NCBI GenBank assembly: GCA_003819975.1
Contig: RPPU01000071.1
Coordinates: 1-12,180 of the forward strand
Source of the DNA: Desulfobacteraceae bacterium
GTDB taxonomy: Bacteria > Desulfobacterota > DSM-4660 > Desulfatiglandales > HGW-15
DNA length: 12,180 nt
Direction of reading: 5' to 3'
The notes under the pieces are model-generated. The model saw nothing but the letters and a program-made list of their open reading frames with translations. It had not been told where the DNA came from and did not search any database. Position numbers and translations under genes: made by a program. Positions 1-6,520 of the stretch are shown piece after piece. Position 1 is the first letter of the stretch. Each line of letters begins with the position of its first letter.

Positions 1-376
1 CCTTGTCAAAACCCTTAAAATCAAAGCGCGGATACAAATGTGCGCCGGCCGCGCTCGCATCCAAAGAAATCACCGGCACCTTCCAATCCTCGATCCGGGC
101 CAATAAACGTTCCATTAAAGCATAGCCCAAACCCTGGTACTGGAACCGGGGATCGACCGCCATCATACCCACAAACGCAAACGTACCGTAGTTAACCGCT
201 CCGGCCATGCCGGCCGGTTCGCCGTCGATCAAGGCCATAAAATAACTCTCGGATTGCAAAGCATGATAGGCTCGAATGTCGTCGATACGGCTCTCCGTCA
301 AGGCGAAAGCGCTCTGCAGCACCCGTTCCGCCGCTTCAAAATCAGCTTCGGTTATGAGTCGAATTATGTGTTTCAT
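1..376 (-). CDS. GNAT family N-acetyltransferase, 3' end cut off by the window edge
   Basis: The first 125 codons of a GCN5-related N-acetyltransferase are present; the gene continues past base 1. The start MKHIIRLITEADF is typical of GNAT N-termini. Residues 69-92 form the acetyl-CoA-binding motif A, with beta strand 4 (FVGMMAVDP) followed by the pyrophosphate loop QYQGLG at 79-84. Residues 111-123 (GAHLYPRFDFKGF) match motif B, the region usually written LYxxxGF. The start at 376 is chosen because GGAG (complement of 387-390) lies about 10 bases upstream; the ATG at 381 is out of frame and meets a stop after two codons. The acceptor substrate cannot be told from the sequence. A MITE-like repeat separates this gene from the upstream yjdF-like gene, so co-transcription is uncertain. 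Confidence 0.85.
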   Translation of the reverse strand, partial: MKHIIRLITEADFEAAERVLQSAFALTESRIDDIRAYHALQSESYFMALIDGEPAGMAGAVNYGTFAFVGMMAVDPRFQYQGLGYALMERLLARIEDWKVPVISLDASAAGAHLYPRFDFKGFDK

Positions 377-401
377 TCCATAGCAGCTCCATCCGATCCA
401 A

Positions 402-493
402 AATCATTTCACCGCAAAGGAAGCAGAGGAACGCAAAGGGATTTTATTTCTTAAACCTCTGCGATCCTTTGCGTCCTTTGCGGTGAATCATTT
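402..493. mobile_element. MITE-like 76-bp inverted-repeat element with 8-bp target duplication
   Basis: Two 30-base arms (410-439 and 456-485) are inverted copies with four mismatches. The outer 12 bases, CACCGCAAAGGA, match perfectly. Each arm is built from three units close to CGCAAAGGA, so the arms are internally repetitive. The arms are separated by 16 AT-rich bases. The octamer AATCATTT occurs directly repeated at 402-409 and 486-493, abutting both ends exactly, as expected of a target-site duplication. There is no coding capacity. It lies 12 bases downstream of the yjdF-like stop and could also form a long RNA hairpin there, but it lacks a terminator-like T-run. Repeats of this CGCAAAGGA type are, to my recollection, frequent in environmental bacterial genomes. 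Confidence 0.75.
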
Positions 494-504
494 TCTTGCT
501 TTTC

Positions 505-1137
505 TTATTTTTGAAAAACGCTTATCATGGAGTTATCATGCGCTTTGGTCAAAGATATTTGCGCCAGCATGGCGCCGATAAAGCACAGGAACATATCCCA
601 TTGCGTATCCCACACATCGCCCTGGGTGCCCAGAAAATCCACGGCTGCTCCGCCGCCGATGAGCGCCGACCACCATTCGATGAACTCGTAAAAAGCGCTG
701 AATGCCAGGCAAAGGCCGGTCACGATCACGAACAGCCATTTGCCGCGTTGCAACGGTGAAGTGCGCAAGAGCAATTCCCGCGCCAGGATGGCCGGAATGA
801 ACCCCTGGGCCAAATGTCCCAAGCGATCATAATGGTTGCGGGCCAAGCCGAATAAATCCTGCACCCAAAAACCCAGGGGCACCCGCGCATAAGTGTAATG
901 CCCGCCCAGCATCAGGATCAAGGCATGGATGAAAAGCAGGCGGTAAAGCAGCGGCGAAAGCGGAAAACGCTTATACGTCCAAATCAAAATCGGCGCACCG
1001 ATCACGATCGGAAAAATCTCCATGACCCAAGTCGCGAAATCATAAGGCTTGATGCCGGACAAGGCCAGGCATACCCCAGTCAGAATCAATAAGATCAGCG
1101 GTTCATGATTAGCATAATTCTCTTTTAATTGTTCCAT
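505..1137 (-). CDS. YjdF-like DUF2238 integral membrane protein
   Basis: A 210-residue multi-span inner-membrane protein of the DUF2238 family (E. coli YjdF-like), function unknown. Predicted membrane segments lie near residues 13-28, 39-53, 64-78, 108-122, 134-150 and 182-195. Family signatures are clear: GGHYTYA (78-84), RNHYDRLGHLAQGF (100-113), YEFIEWW (150-156) and LGTQGDVWDTQWDM (169-182). These conserved His, Asp, Glu and Arg residues near the membrane suggest a catalytic or metal-binding site, which is inference. An ATG at 1149 would add four residues, but GAGG (complement of 1144-1147) sits seven bases before the ATG at 1137, so 1137 is preferred. It is full length for the family. 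It has no evident functional link to its neighbours. Confidence 0.88.
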   Translation of the reverse strand: MEQLKENYANHEPLILLILTGVCLALSGIKPYDFATWVMEIFPIVIGAPILIWTYKRFPLSPLLYRLLFIHALILMLGGHYTYARVPLGFWVQDLFGLARNHYDRLGHLAQGFIPAILARELLLRTSPLQRGKWLFVIVTGLCLAFSAFYEFIEWWSALIGGGAAVDFLGTQGDVWDTQWDMFLCFIGAMLAQISLTKAHDNSMISVFQK

Positions 1138-1217
1138 AAATGACCTCATTTCCGAATTAAGGACCCGCGTAAAAATAAGTTGAACAATAAAGGGTTGTAA
1201 TTAAGATGTAAGGTCGA

Positions 1218-1301
1218 TTTTGGAATGCGGCGACGCATCGCCGCTTTAAAAGCGCGGACCAGGGCAGGAGCCCTCGTGTGACGCGTCCGCGCACTCCAAA
1301 A
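1218..1301. repeat. Cloverleaf-like structured intergenic repeat
   Basis: An 84-bp element with three stems. The closing stem pairs TTTTGGA (1218-1224) with TCCAAAA (1295-1301). Inside, GCGGCGA (1227-1233) pairs with TCGCCGC (1238-1244) around a CGCA loop. GCGCGGAC (1252-1259) pairs with GTCCGCGC (1285-1292) and encloses AGGGC/GCCCT (1261-1265/1270-1274). An outer 8-bp inverted pair, TAAGGTCG (1209-1216) and CGACCTTA (1341-1348), brackets the element. The GC-rich arms stand out from the AT-rich surroundings. No target duplication was found. It lies in the 366-base gap between the AAA ATPase gene and the yjdF-like gene; it could attenuate transcription between them but has no T-run. Confidence 0.6.
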
Positions 1302-1503
1302 GGTGTCAATTGTGGTGAATCATTATTTTTAAAAATGTGACGACCTTAAATCAGTGCTCGACCTTTAGTCGTTAAAATTATTCAAGTTATTTATGCGCAA
1401 TGCCTAAAGCTATAACGAATGTAGCATATTTCCAACTGCTGTCTTTTTGAAAAAGCACCCGTTTATCTTCGAATCGCAATGATCTTTTCATTTTACCTTA
1501 TCC
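1302..1503. other. AT-rich spacer without a supported gene
   Basis: This is the rest of the gap between the AAA ATPase stop and the structured repeat. It holds the palindrome ATTTTTAAAAAT (1325-1336) and a CTTTTTGAAAAAG palindrome around 1443-1455, about 50 bases past the ATPase stop. Neither has a GC-rich stem followed by a T-run, so I do not call a terminator. No open frame with a ribosome binding site is apparent. Confidence 0.5.
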
Positions 1504-2685
1504 TTAAAAAATTTCTCCCCGATGCAGCGCGTCCAAAAATGCTTTGACCGGCATGACGTCGATGGGGTCAAAACGATAGGTCCGTTCGCCGGTATAGACG
1601 GCGATCAACTTATCGGGTTTGACTCCCGGCAAACCGGACAGGGAGCGCAGGGGCTTTTCCCATTCCCGGCTCCATTTATCAGCCCGTTTGACCTCAATGG
1701 CGATCACCTGGGGCGGCGTTGCGTCTGTGCGGCGTCCGGTCTCCACGATAAAATCCACTTCCACACCGGCCGGAGTGCGATAATAACTAATAGGGCGTTG
1801 TTTCCGGCTGGTTTCGTTGTACACCCGTAGTTCGTGAAAAATAAGGGTTTCGAGAGCGGTCCCCTGCCAGGTCCGGTCCGGCGGATCGCGCAGCCAACCG
1901 GCTGCGGCTCTGGCGACTCCCGGGTCAAACCAATAAAACTTGGGGTGAGTTGCTTCACGCACTTTCAATCCGGCGCGCCAGGAGGGTAAAAAATGACCGA
2001 GCAGCGTATCGACCAAAATCGAAAAATAGGTATCCACGGTGCTGCGCGACACAGCGGCTTCACGCGCTACATTTTGACCGTTCACGGCCTGCCCGTTCAA
2101 TTGTCCTGCAATGGCCAGAAACCGGGTAAAGGGCGGCACTTGACGCACCAGCCCCTCTTCCCGAATCTCTTCTTTAAGGTAGGTGTTTAAATAGGCCGAT
2201 AAAATCTCAGCCGCCTGGTCCGGAGCGCGTTGCACAAAAGGCAGCAGACCCCAATCCATTGCCGGGGCAAGATCGAAAACCGAACCTAATTCATGGGCGG
2301 AAAACGATTCCATGTTCAGGGTCAAGGCGCGGCCTGCCAGCAGGTTGACCCCGCCGCGGCGCAGTTTGCGCGCCGAGGAACCGCATAGGGCAAACCGCCA
2401 GCGCCGGGTTTCCATTAAACGATGAACTTCATCAAGAAGTAGGGGAATTTTCTGGATTTCATCCAGGACGATCCAAGCGCCCTCAGGCTGGTCGCCTACA
2501 AGGGCTTCCAGCCTGTGAGGCTCCCGGAATAATTCGAGGGATAGGGAAGCGTCCAACAAGTCTAGAAATAAGGCCTCTGGAAGCGCATGCCTGAGCCACG
2601 TGCTTTTGCCTGTACCGCGCGGTCCAAAAAGGAAAAAGGATTGTTCGGGAGCCTTGAGAAGTCTCTGAAAATAGGGATTTTTCAT
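1504..2685 (-). CDS. AAA-family ATPase with C-terminal DUF4143 domain
   Basis: A 393-residue orphan ATPase of the AAA_14/DUF4143 type, commonly present in many scattered copies in bacteria and archaea. The N-terminal ATPase domain has Walker A GPRGTGKST (21-29), Walker B WIVLDEIQ (71-78) and a sensor-like CGSSARKL (101-108). Residues about 185-235 contain an HTH-like stretch (NVAREAAVSRSTVDTYF). The C-terminal part resembles a PD-(D/E)xK nuclease-like core: GTALETLIFHELR (276-288), VEVDFIVE (308-315) and IAIEVKRA (328-335), giving candidate residues E279, D311, E331 and K333. The role is unproven; toxin, mobile-element or DNA-repair roles have all been imagined for such proteins. The start ATG at 2685 has only a weak GAGA-type ribosome site. 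A promoter with an overlapping palindrome lies directly upstream. Confidence 0.9.
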   Translation of the reverse strand: MKNPYFQRLLKAPEQSFFLFGPRGTGKSTWLRHALPEALFLDLLDASLSLELFREPHRLEALVGDQPEGAWIVLDEIQKIPLLLDEVHRLMETRRWRFALCGSSARKLRRGGVNLLAGRALTLNMESFSAHELGSVFDLAPAMDWGLLPFVQRAPDQAAEILSAYLNTYLKEEIREEGLVRQVPPFTRFLAIAGQLNGQAVNGQNVAREAAVSRSTVDTYFSILVDTLLGHFLPSWRAGLKVREATHPKFYWFDPGVARAAAGWLRDPPDRTWQGTALETLIFHELRVYNETSRKQRPISYYRTPAGVEVDFIVETGRRTDATPPQVIAIEVKRADKWSREWEKPLRSLSGLPGVKPDKLIAVYTGERTYRFDPIDVMPVKAFLDALHRGEIF

Positions 2686-2701
2686 GCTTTTCTCTGTTGA
2701 T

Positions 2702-2748
2702 AATGCAACTTTGCATTGTTATTTTACATTATCGAAAGAAATTTGCAA
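2702..2748 (-). promoter_or_regulatory. Candidate promoter and palindromic operator of the AAA ATPase gene
   Basis: On the minus strand, TTGCAA (2743-2748) and TAAAAT (2721-2726) form a plausible -35/-10 pair with a 16-base spacer. Transcription would begin near 2714. The near-perfect palindrome AATGCAA-ct-TTGCATT occupies 2702-2717, exactly over the expected start site and 16 bases before the ATG, the classic place for a repressor site. Which protein would bind is unknown; autoregulation through the ATPase's own HTH-like stretch is speculation. Confidence 0.45.
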
Positions 2749-2994
2749 GATTTTTTCAGTACCTTGGCGCAGATAATGATATAAGCCGATATTCCGCGAA
2801 AACCATCAAAACTGACCTGAATTTAAAAAATCTTAGATTCCAGTTCCAACTCAAGTCCGGAGCAGAGCAAGCCCTTCCCGGAATGATGATCCTTTTCACA
2901 GTTTCAGATTGATTTTTCCTCAACCGTGAGCCCTGCAGTCTTGAACCTGTGTAATGACTCTTTTTATTTGCGCCTTTGCCCCCTTGTCACATCC
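2749..2994. other. Intergenic spacer, nothing firm seen
   Basis: Together with the flanking sites this forms a gap of about 410 bases between the AAA ATPase start and the icd stop. An open frame of 71 codons on the plus strand (2697-2912) has no ribosome binding site and a composition unlike a protein. No RNA gene was recognised. Confidence 0.4.
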
Positions 2995-3021
2995 TAGGGG
3001 CAGGTTTTAAACCTGCCCCTA
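2995..3021. repeat. 27-bp perfect palindrome, TAGGGGC family
   Basis: TAGGGGCAGGTTT (2995-3007) is followed after one base by its exact reverse complement (3009-3021). It lies about 76 bases past the icd stop codon. It could fold into a strong hairpin on either strand but has no following T-run. It shares its TAGGGGC/GCCCCTA ends and size with the palindrome at 4299-4324, suggesting one repeat family with a variable core. Confidence 0.75.
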
Positions 3022-3068
3022 CCGGAAAAGCTGGTCTGGGTGAAACCTGAAAAATTATTACTTTTTTT

Positions 3069-3097
3069 TCTCTGTGTCTTCGTGCCTTTGTGTGAAA
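3069..3097. repeat. Solo arm of a CACAAAGG-type repeat abutting the icd stop
   Basis: Read on the minus strand, the bases directly after the icd stop codon are TTTCACACAAAGGCACGAAG followed by ACACAGAG. The layout (TTTCAC, then short A/G-rich units about ten bases apart) resembles the arms of the 410-485 element (TTTCACCGCAAAGGA...), but no second inverted arm is nearby. It is followed by an A-run on the minus strand (T-run 3062-3069 on plus). Assignment as a related repeat is inference from pattern similarity. Confidence 0.45.
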
Positions 3098-4243
3098 TCA
3101 CTCTTTCCCGATCCTCCGGGCAACCTGCTTCCCGAACTCGGAGCATTTGACCGGCCGTACCCCTTGCATCTGCCGCGCCAGATCATAGGTCACGATGCCG
3201 GCGCGGATGGTATCTTCTACAGCCTGCTCGATCCTTCGGGCAACATTGTCATACCCGATATGGCGGAACAACATGGCGCCCGACAAAAGAAAAGAAGTAG
3301 GGTTCACCAGGTCCTTGTCAGCATACTTGGGCGCGCTGCCGTGGGTGGGCTCGAAAACCGCGACTGTATCCCCGATATTGGCGCCCGGCGCCACGCCCAA
3401 ACCGCCGATCAGGGCTGCGCAGGCATCCGAGAGATAATCGCCGTTCAGGTTCGGGCAGAGCAATATATCGTACTCTTCCGGTTTCTGAATCGCTTGCATA
3501 AACATATTGTCGGCAATGCGGTCATTGATCAAGATCTTAGTCTTTTCTTCTTCCGTACTAATGGAGGTTGTATATTCCTTTGCCGTTTCATAGACCCACT
3601 CCCGAAAAGCCCCTTCGGTGAATTTCATGATATTGCCTTTATGCACAATGGTCAGGCGCTTGCGTCGGTTGCGGATCGCGTAATCAAAGGCAAAGCGCAC
3701 GAACCGTTGCGTGGCGCCTTTGCTGATTGGCTTGACGCCCAGACCCGTATCCCAGGGCAAATCCACCTGCATTTTTTCCTTTAGAAACCCGAGCACGCTT
3801 CGGGCCTCCGCGCTCCCGGACTTCCATTCAATGCCCTTATACAGATCTTCAGTGTTTTCTCTGAAAATAATAAGGTCCACTTTTTCCGGATGTTTGAGCG
3901 GACTCGGCAGGCCCGCGAAATAGCGCACCGGCCGTAAGCAAACATAGAGATCCAGGACCTGACGCAAATGCACATTGATGCTGCGGAACCCGCCGCCCAC
4001 CGGCGTGGTCAGGGGCCCTTTCAGGGCCAGGCCGTGATGACGGATTTGTCCCAGGGTTTCTTCGGAAAGCAGAACACCATCCCGGTCCAAAGCTTTTTGA
4101 CCGGCCAAAAGCGGAATCCACTGGATCTGCTTGCGGCCCTCGAGCGCCTTGAGCACGGCTTCTTCGAATACGGGACGGGAAGCGTTCCAGATGTCGCGGC
4201 CCGTGCCGTCGCCTTCGATGTAAGGAATAGTCAATTTTTCCAT
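3098..4243 (-). CDS. icd: NADP-dependent isocitrate dehydrogenase
   Basis: A 381-residue enzyme close to E. coli-type isocitrate dehydrogenase; it oxidatively decarboxylates isocitrate to 2-oxoglutarate with NADP+. Visible substrate residues are S88, N90 and R94 in RSINVHLRQ (equivalent to E. coli S113, N115, R119), R104, R128 in FREN, Y135, K202 in HKGNIMKFTEGAF, and metal-binding D245, D269 and D273. NADP+ preference is indicated by HGSAPKY (K306, Y307) and TYDLAR (Y353, R357), matching E. coli K344, Y345, Y391 and R395. The N-terminus is about 25 residues shorter than in E. coli. An upstream ATG at 4291 would add 16 lysine/glutamate-rich residues, but it has no ribosome site. The ATG at 4243 has GAGG 11 bases upstream and precedes the conserved IPYIEGDGTG. 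It is last in a citrate-to-2-oxoglutarate gene series. Confidence 0.96.
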   Translation of the reverse strand: MEKLTIPYIEGDGTGRDIWNASRPVFEEAVLKALEGRKQIQWIPLLAGQKALDRDGVLLSEETLGQIRHHGLALKGPLTTPVGGGFRSINVHLRQVLDLYVCLRPVRYFAGLPSPLKHPEKVDLIIFRENTEDLYKGIEWKSGSAEARSVLGFLKEKMQVDLPWDTGLGVKPISKGATQRFVRFAFDYAIRNRRKRLTIVHKGNIMKFTEGAFREWVYETAKEYTTSISTEEEKTKILINDRIADNMFMQAIQKPEEYDILLCPNLNGDYLSDACAALIGGLGVAPGANIGDTVAVFEPTHGSAPKYADKDLVNPTSFLLSGAMLFRHIGYDNVARRIEQAVEDTIRAGIVTYDLARQMQGVRPVKCSEFGKQVARRIGKE

Positions 4244-4294
4244 AGAATGCTCAACCTCAATTGTTTGTTTCTTCTTGATAGCGCCGGACATTCG

Positions 4295-4300
4295 ATTATA
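4295..4300 (-). promoter_or_regulatory. Possible -10 element of icd at the edge of a palindrome
   Basis: The minus strand reads TATAAT here, a perfect -10 hexamer whose first two bases are the end of the palindrome 4299-4324. A start near 4287 would give a leader of about 44 bases to the ATG at 4243. No -35 hexamer is visible because that position falls inside the GC-rich palindrome, so support is weak. Confidence 0.25.
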
Positions 4301-4324
4301 GGGGCGACCGGCCGGTCGCCCCTA
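4299..4324. repeat. 26-bp perfect palindrome, TAGGGGC family
   Basis: TAGGGGCGACCGG (4299-4311) is followed immediately by its exact reverse complement. It sits between the aconitase small-subunit gene and icd, 56 bases before the chosen icd start. It shares TAGGGGC/GCCCCTA ends with the palindrome at 2995-3021 but has a different core. It could fold into a very stable hairpin in the icd leader or spacer; no T-run follows. Confidence 0.75.
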
Positions 4325-4416
4325 CCCTGAAAAACCACCGCCCTCCGGGTCGGATCATGGGTGATGCACAGTCGCTTAGAACCCACGACAAAAAGACCAA
4401 TGGCCGACAATCCGGC

Positions 4417-4428
4417 CCTCATATGAGG
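4417..4428. promoter_or_regulatory. Perfect 12-bp palindrome, operator-like
   Basis: CCTCATATGAGG is a perfect palindrome in the spacer between the aconitase small subunit and icd, about 25 bases beyond the small-subunit stop. It could be a binding site for a dimeric regulator, but a single occurrence gives little support. Confidence 0.2.
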
Positions 4429-4452
4429 TTATTCCGGCGCTCTATTTTGAAT

Positions 4453-4977
4453 TCATGTTTTTTCGATCTCGCGCCTTTCGAGATCGAAAAAACATCCATA
4501 TTTCCGGATATAGCGGTCCAATCCGCCCTCGCCCAAAATATCGCGCATGATTTTGGGCAACGGCTGAAACTGCTTCTCCATCCCGCTGCGCTCGTTCAAA
4601 ATACGGCCTTCATCGACCCGGATCGTTAATAAGTCGCCCTGGTCCAGGCCGTCGATATCGCACAAGATCGCAGCCAGGCCCACATTGATCGCATTCCTAA
4701 AAAAAATACGCGCAAACGATTGGGCAATGACTGCGTCAATACCGGCCATTTTGATGATCAGCGGCGCGTGTTCGCGGCTCGAACCCAGGCCGAAGTTCCG
4801 TCCGCCCACGATGATGTCGCCTTGGCCGACTTTTTCAGAAAAACCCGGCGCCAGATCGTCAAAAACATGTTTTTTAAGTTCTTCCAGGTTGGAACGCAAA
4901 TGATAGAACCGTCCCGGGATAATATGATCCGTGGAGATGTTGTCTCCGAATTTCCAAACCTTACCTTTTAACAGCAT
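4453..4977 (-). CDS. Aconitase/isopropylmalate isomerase family small (swivel) subunit, probably acting on citrate
   Basis: A 174-residue swivel-domain protein of the LeuD/HacB family; it pairs with the large subunit to hydrate and dehydrate a malate-type substrate. Conserved motifs are [10 protein letters not shown] (15-24), [12 protein letters not shown] (61-72) and [16 protein letters not shown] (86-101). The specificity loop after IIPG reads RFYHLRS, with R28. In archaeal members, an isopropylmalate isomerase has a hydrophobic loop while homoaconitase has YLRT, whose arginine reads the extra carboxylate. HLRS here therefore favours a tricarboxylate such as cis-aconitate, although the loop is two residues longer. 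The start overlaps the large-subunit gene by 17 bases and has a strong GGGAGG six bases upstream. The last 13 codons lie inside a perfect inverted repeat. Automatic annotation would likely say leuD. Confidence 0.9.
   Translation of the reverse strand: MLLKGKVWKFGDNISTDHIIPGRFYHLRSNLEELKKHVFDDLAPGFSEKVGQGDIIVGGRNFGLGSSREHAPLIIKMAGIDAVIAQSFARIFFRNAINVGLAAILCDIDGLDQGDLLTIRVDEGRILNERSGMEKQFQPLPKIMRDILGEGGLDRYIRKYGCFFDLERREIEKT
4455..4495. repeat. Perfect 17-bp-arm inverted repeat at the 3' end of the small-subunit gene
   Basis: ATGTTTTTTCGATCTCG (4455-4471) and its exact reverse complement (4479-4495) flank a 7-base loop. The repeat spans the last codons and touches the stop of the small-subunit gene, so it is translated ([13 protein letters not shown]). 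The stem has Ts on the 5' side and As on the 3' side, the reverse of an intrinsic terminator, so a simple terminator call is not justified. It may be an RNA-stabilising hairpin or an inserted repeat that has supplied the C-terminus. Confidence 0.7.
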
Positions 4978-6235
4978 CGCCGACCTCCCTGGGATCCGAT
5001 AGCGTTCCCGTCAAAGCACTGGCCGCGGCCGTAGCCGGCGAAGCCAAAACAATTTGGGATTCAGGGTTGCCCATGCGGCCCAAAAAATTTCGGTTGGAAG
5101 TGGATACGCAGGTCTCCCGGTCGCCCAGCACGCCCAAATGCAGACCGATACAGGGCCCGCAGCCCGGCGGCAGAATCACCGCCCCGGCCTCTAAAAACAG
5201 GGACAGCAACCCTTCCTGCAGGGCCTGGCTGTAAATCCGGCGTGACGCCGGCCCGATAAGCAAACGCACCGCTTTGTGTTTTTTCTTCCCCGCTAAAATG
5301 CGGGCCGCCACACGCAAGTCCTCGATCCGGCCGTTGGTGCAGGACCCGATAAAAACCTGGTCGATCTTCATGGCCTTCACTTCCGGGTCGTCCATGCTTT
5401 TGACCCGGTCGACCTGGTGCGGCAAACTCACCACGGGTCTCATCTTGGTCAAGTCGATCTCGACTGTTTTTTCATAATCCGCATCCGCGTCCGCTTGGAT
5501 CTCCCGGAAAACCCGGGCCCGGCCCTGGGCCTGCAAATACTCTAAAGTCACCCTATCGGACGGAAACAGACCGGCCTTGGCTCCGGCCTCCACCGCCATA
5601 TTGCTGACGGTCAAGCGGTCCGCGAAACTCAGCGTTTCCAAAGCTTCACCGCTGAATTCCAGCGCCTTGTAGGTCGCGCCCTCTGCGCCTAAAAACCCGA
5701 TGATCCACAGGATCAGATCTTTGGCATACACCCCGTCCGGAAGTCGGCCCTTGAGTATAAACTGAAAACTCTCCGGCACCCGCAGCCAGGTTTTACCCAA
5801 GCCCATAGCCGCGGCAATGTCCGTGGAACCCAGACCGGTGGCAAAAGCGCCCAGGGCCCCACCCATGCAGGTGTGCGAATCCGCGCCTAACAGCAATTCG
5901 CCCGGCGCCACGATCTGCTCGGCCATGAGTTGATGACAGATGCCCTCGCCTACGTCGAAAATCCGGGCCTGATAAGTTTCGGCAAAGGCCTTGATCGCGG
6001 CCTGGTCATTGGCAAGCTCCTGGCGCGGCGCAGGCGCGGCATGGTCGATGAAGAAGTTCACCCGGTCCGGATCAAACAGTTTCTGAAATCCCATCTCCTT
6101 GAAACGTTTGATCGCCAAGGGCGCGGTGCCGTCCTGCAGCAGAACCCGGTCCACGTTTGCAACCGTGTATTCGCCCTGCCGGACCGCAGTCCCCTTGTTC
6201 AAATTAAATATTTTTTCCGTTAATGTTTGTCCCAT
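4961..6235 (-). CDS. Aconitase/isopropylmalate isomerase family large subunit, probably aconitase
   Basis: A 424-residue iron-sulfur subunit of the short LeuC/HacA type found in archaea and anaerobes. The three [4Fe-4S] cysteines are C299 in GSCTNGR and C359 and C362 in PPGCGPCIG. Other conserved stretches are [12 protein letters not shown] (118-129), ATGLGSTD (132-139) and NRNFLGRMG (381-389). With the small subunit it would isomerise citrate to isocitrate via cis-aconitate, because the genes before and after it make citrate and consume isocitrate. Isopropylmalate, homocitrate or dimethylmalate activity cannot be excluded from the large subunit alone. The ATG at 6235 has AGGGA about seven bases upstream. 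Its 3' end overlaps the small-subunit start by 17 bases, indicating translational coupling. An automatic label would probably be leuC. Confidence 0.92.
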   Translation of the reverse strand: MGQTLTEKIFNLNKGTAVRQGEYTVANVDRVLLQDGTAPLAIKRFKEMGFQKLFDPDRVNFFIDHAAPAPRQELANDQAAIKAFAETYQARIFDVGEGICHQLMAEQIVAPGELLLGADSHTCMGGALGAFATGLGSTDIAAAMGLGKTWLRVPESFQFILKGRLPDGVYAKDLILWIIGFLGAEGATYKALEFSGEALETLSFADRLTVSNMAVEAGAKAGLFPSDRVTLEYLQAQGRARVFREIQADADADYEKTVEIDLTKMRPVVSLPHQVDRVKSMDDPEVKAMKIDQVFIGSCTNGRIEDLRVAARILAGKKKHKAVRLLIGPASRRIYSQALQEGLLSLFLEAGAVILPPGCGPCIGLHLGVLGDRETCVSTSNRNFLGRMGNPESQIVLASPATAAASALTGTLSDPREVGDAVKR

Positions 6236-6286
6236 GATTGATCCCTAATTATCCATTAAAAAATTTCAGTTTCCATCCTAAGGAGC

Positions 6287-6482
6287 CGCAGGACTTCCGG
6301 TTTTTCACAACCGTAACTCATCTTCTACTATAAACTATATCGTGAGATCGGCAGGCGCAGGGCATTTCTACTGAACCGCTTCAAATCCTTATGCCATCGG
6401 TTTACAAACTTTATAGGCATAGCGCCTGCCTTTAAGGGCCGGATCACCATAGTTACGGTTGTGAAAAACCGGAAGTCCTGCG
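6287..6482. mobile_element. 196-bp element with perfect 32-bp terminal inverted repeats
   Basis: The arms 6287-6318 and 6451-6482 are exact inverted copies beginning CGCAGGACTTCCGG. Inside, GGCAGGCGC (6350-6358) pairs with GCGCCTGCC (6422-6430). Shorter pairs are also possible (GTGA 6342-6345 with TCAC 6444-6447; TATGCC 6390-6395 with GGCATA 6416-6421), so the whole element can fold into one long branched hairpin. It has no coding capacity and fills most of the 285-base gap between the synthase and the aconitase genes. No abutting target duplication is visible; ATTGATCCC occurs at 6237-6245 and 6509-6517 but 26-41 bases away from the termini. It is either a MITE or a structured spacer RNA. 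It would be transcribed if the four metabolic genes form one operon. Confidence 0.7.
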
Positions 6483-6520
6483 ACCGACTTATATTTATGG
6501 ATCTAATAATTGATCCCGGT

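Noticed and set aside
2697..2912. 71-codon plus-strand open frame
   Set aside because: No ribosome site and protein-unlike composition; it begins inside the promoter and operator region of the AAA gene.
3074..3784. 236-codon plus-strand open frame
   Set aside because: It is antisense to the conserved icd gene, whose motifs are intact throughout; the open frame follows from the composition of the opposite strand.
4244..4291. Upstream ATG adding 16 residues to isocitrate dehydrogenase
   Set aside because: No ribosome site before 4291, and a TATAAT and palindrome lie immediately upstream, whereas 4243 has GAGG upstream and begins at the conserved IPYIEGDG.
4455..4495. Intrinsic terminator after the aconitase small subunit
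   Set aside because: T-run is on the 5' side and A-run on the 3' side of the stem on both strands, with no T-run after the hairpin.
6237..6517. ATTGATCCC direct repeat as target duplication of the 196-bp element
   Set aside because: The two copies are 41 and 26 bases away from the element ends and do not abut the inverted arms.
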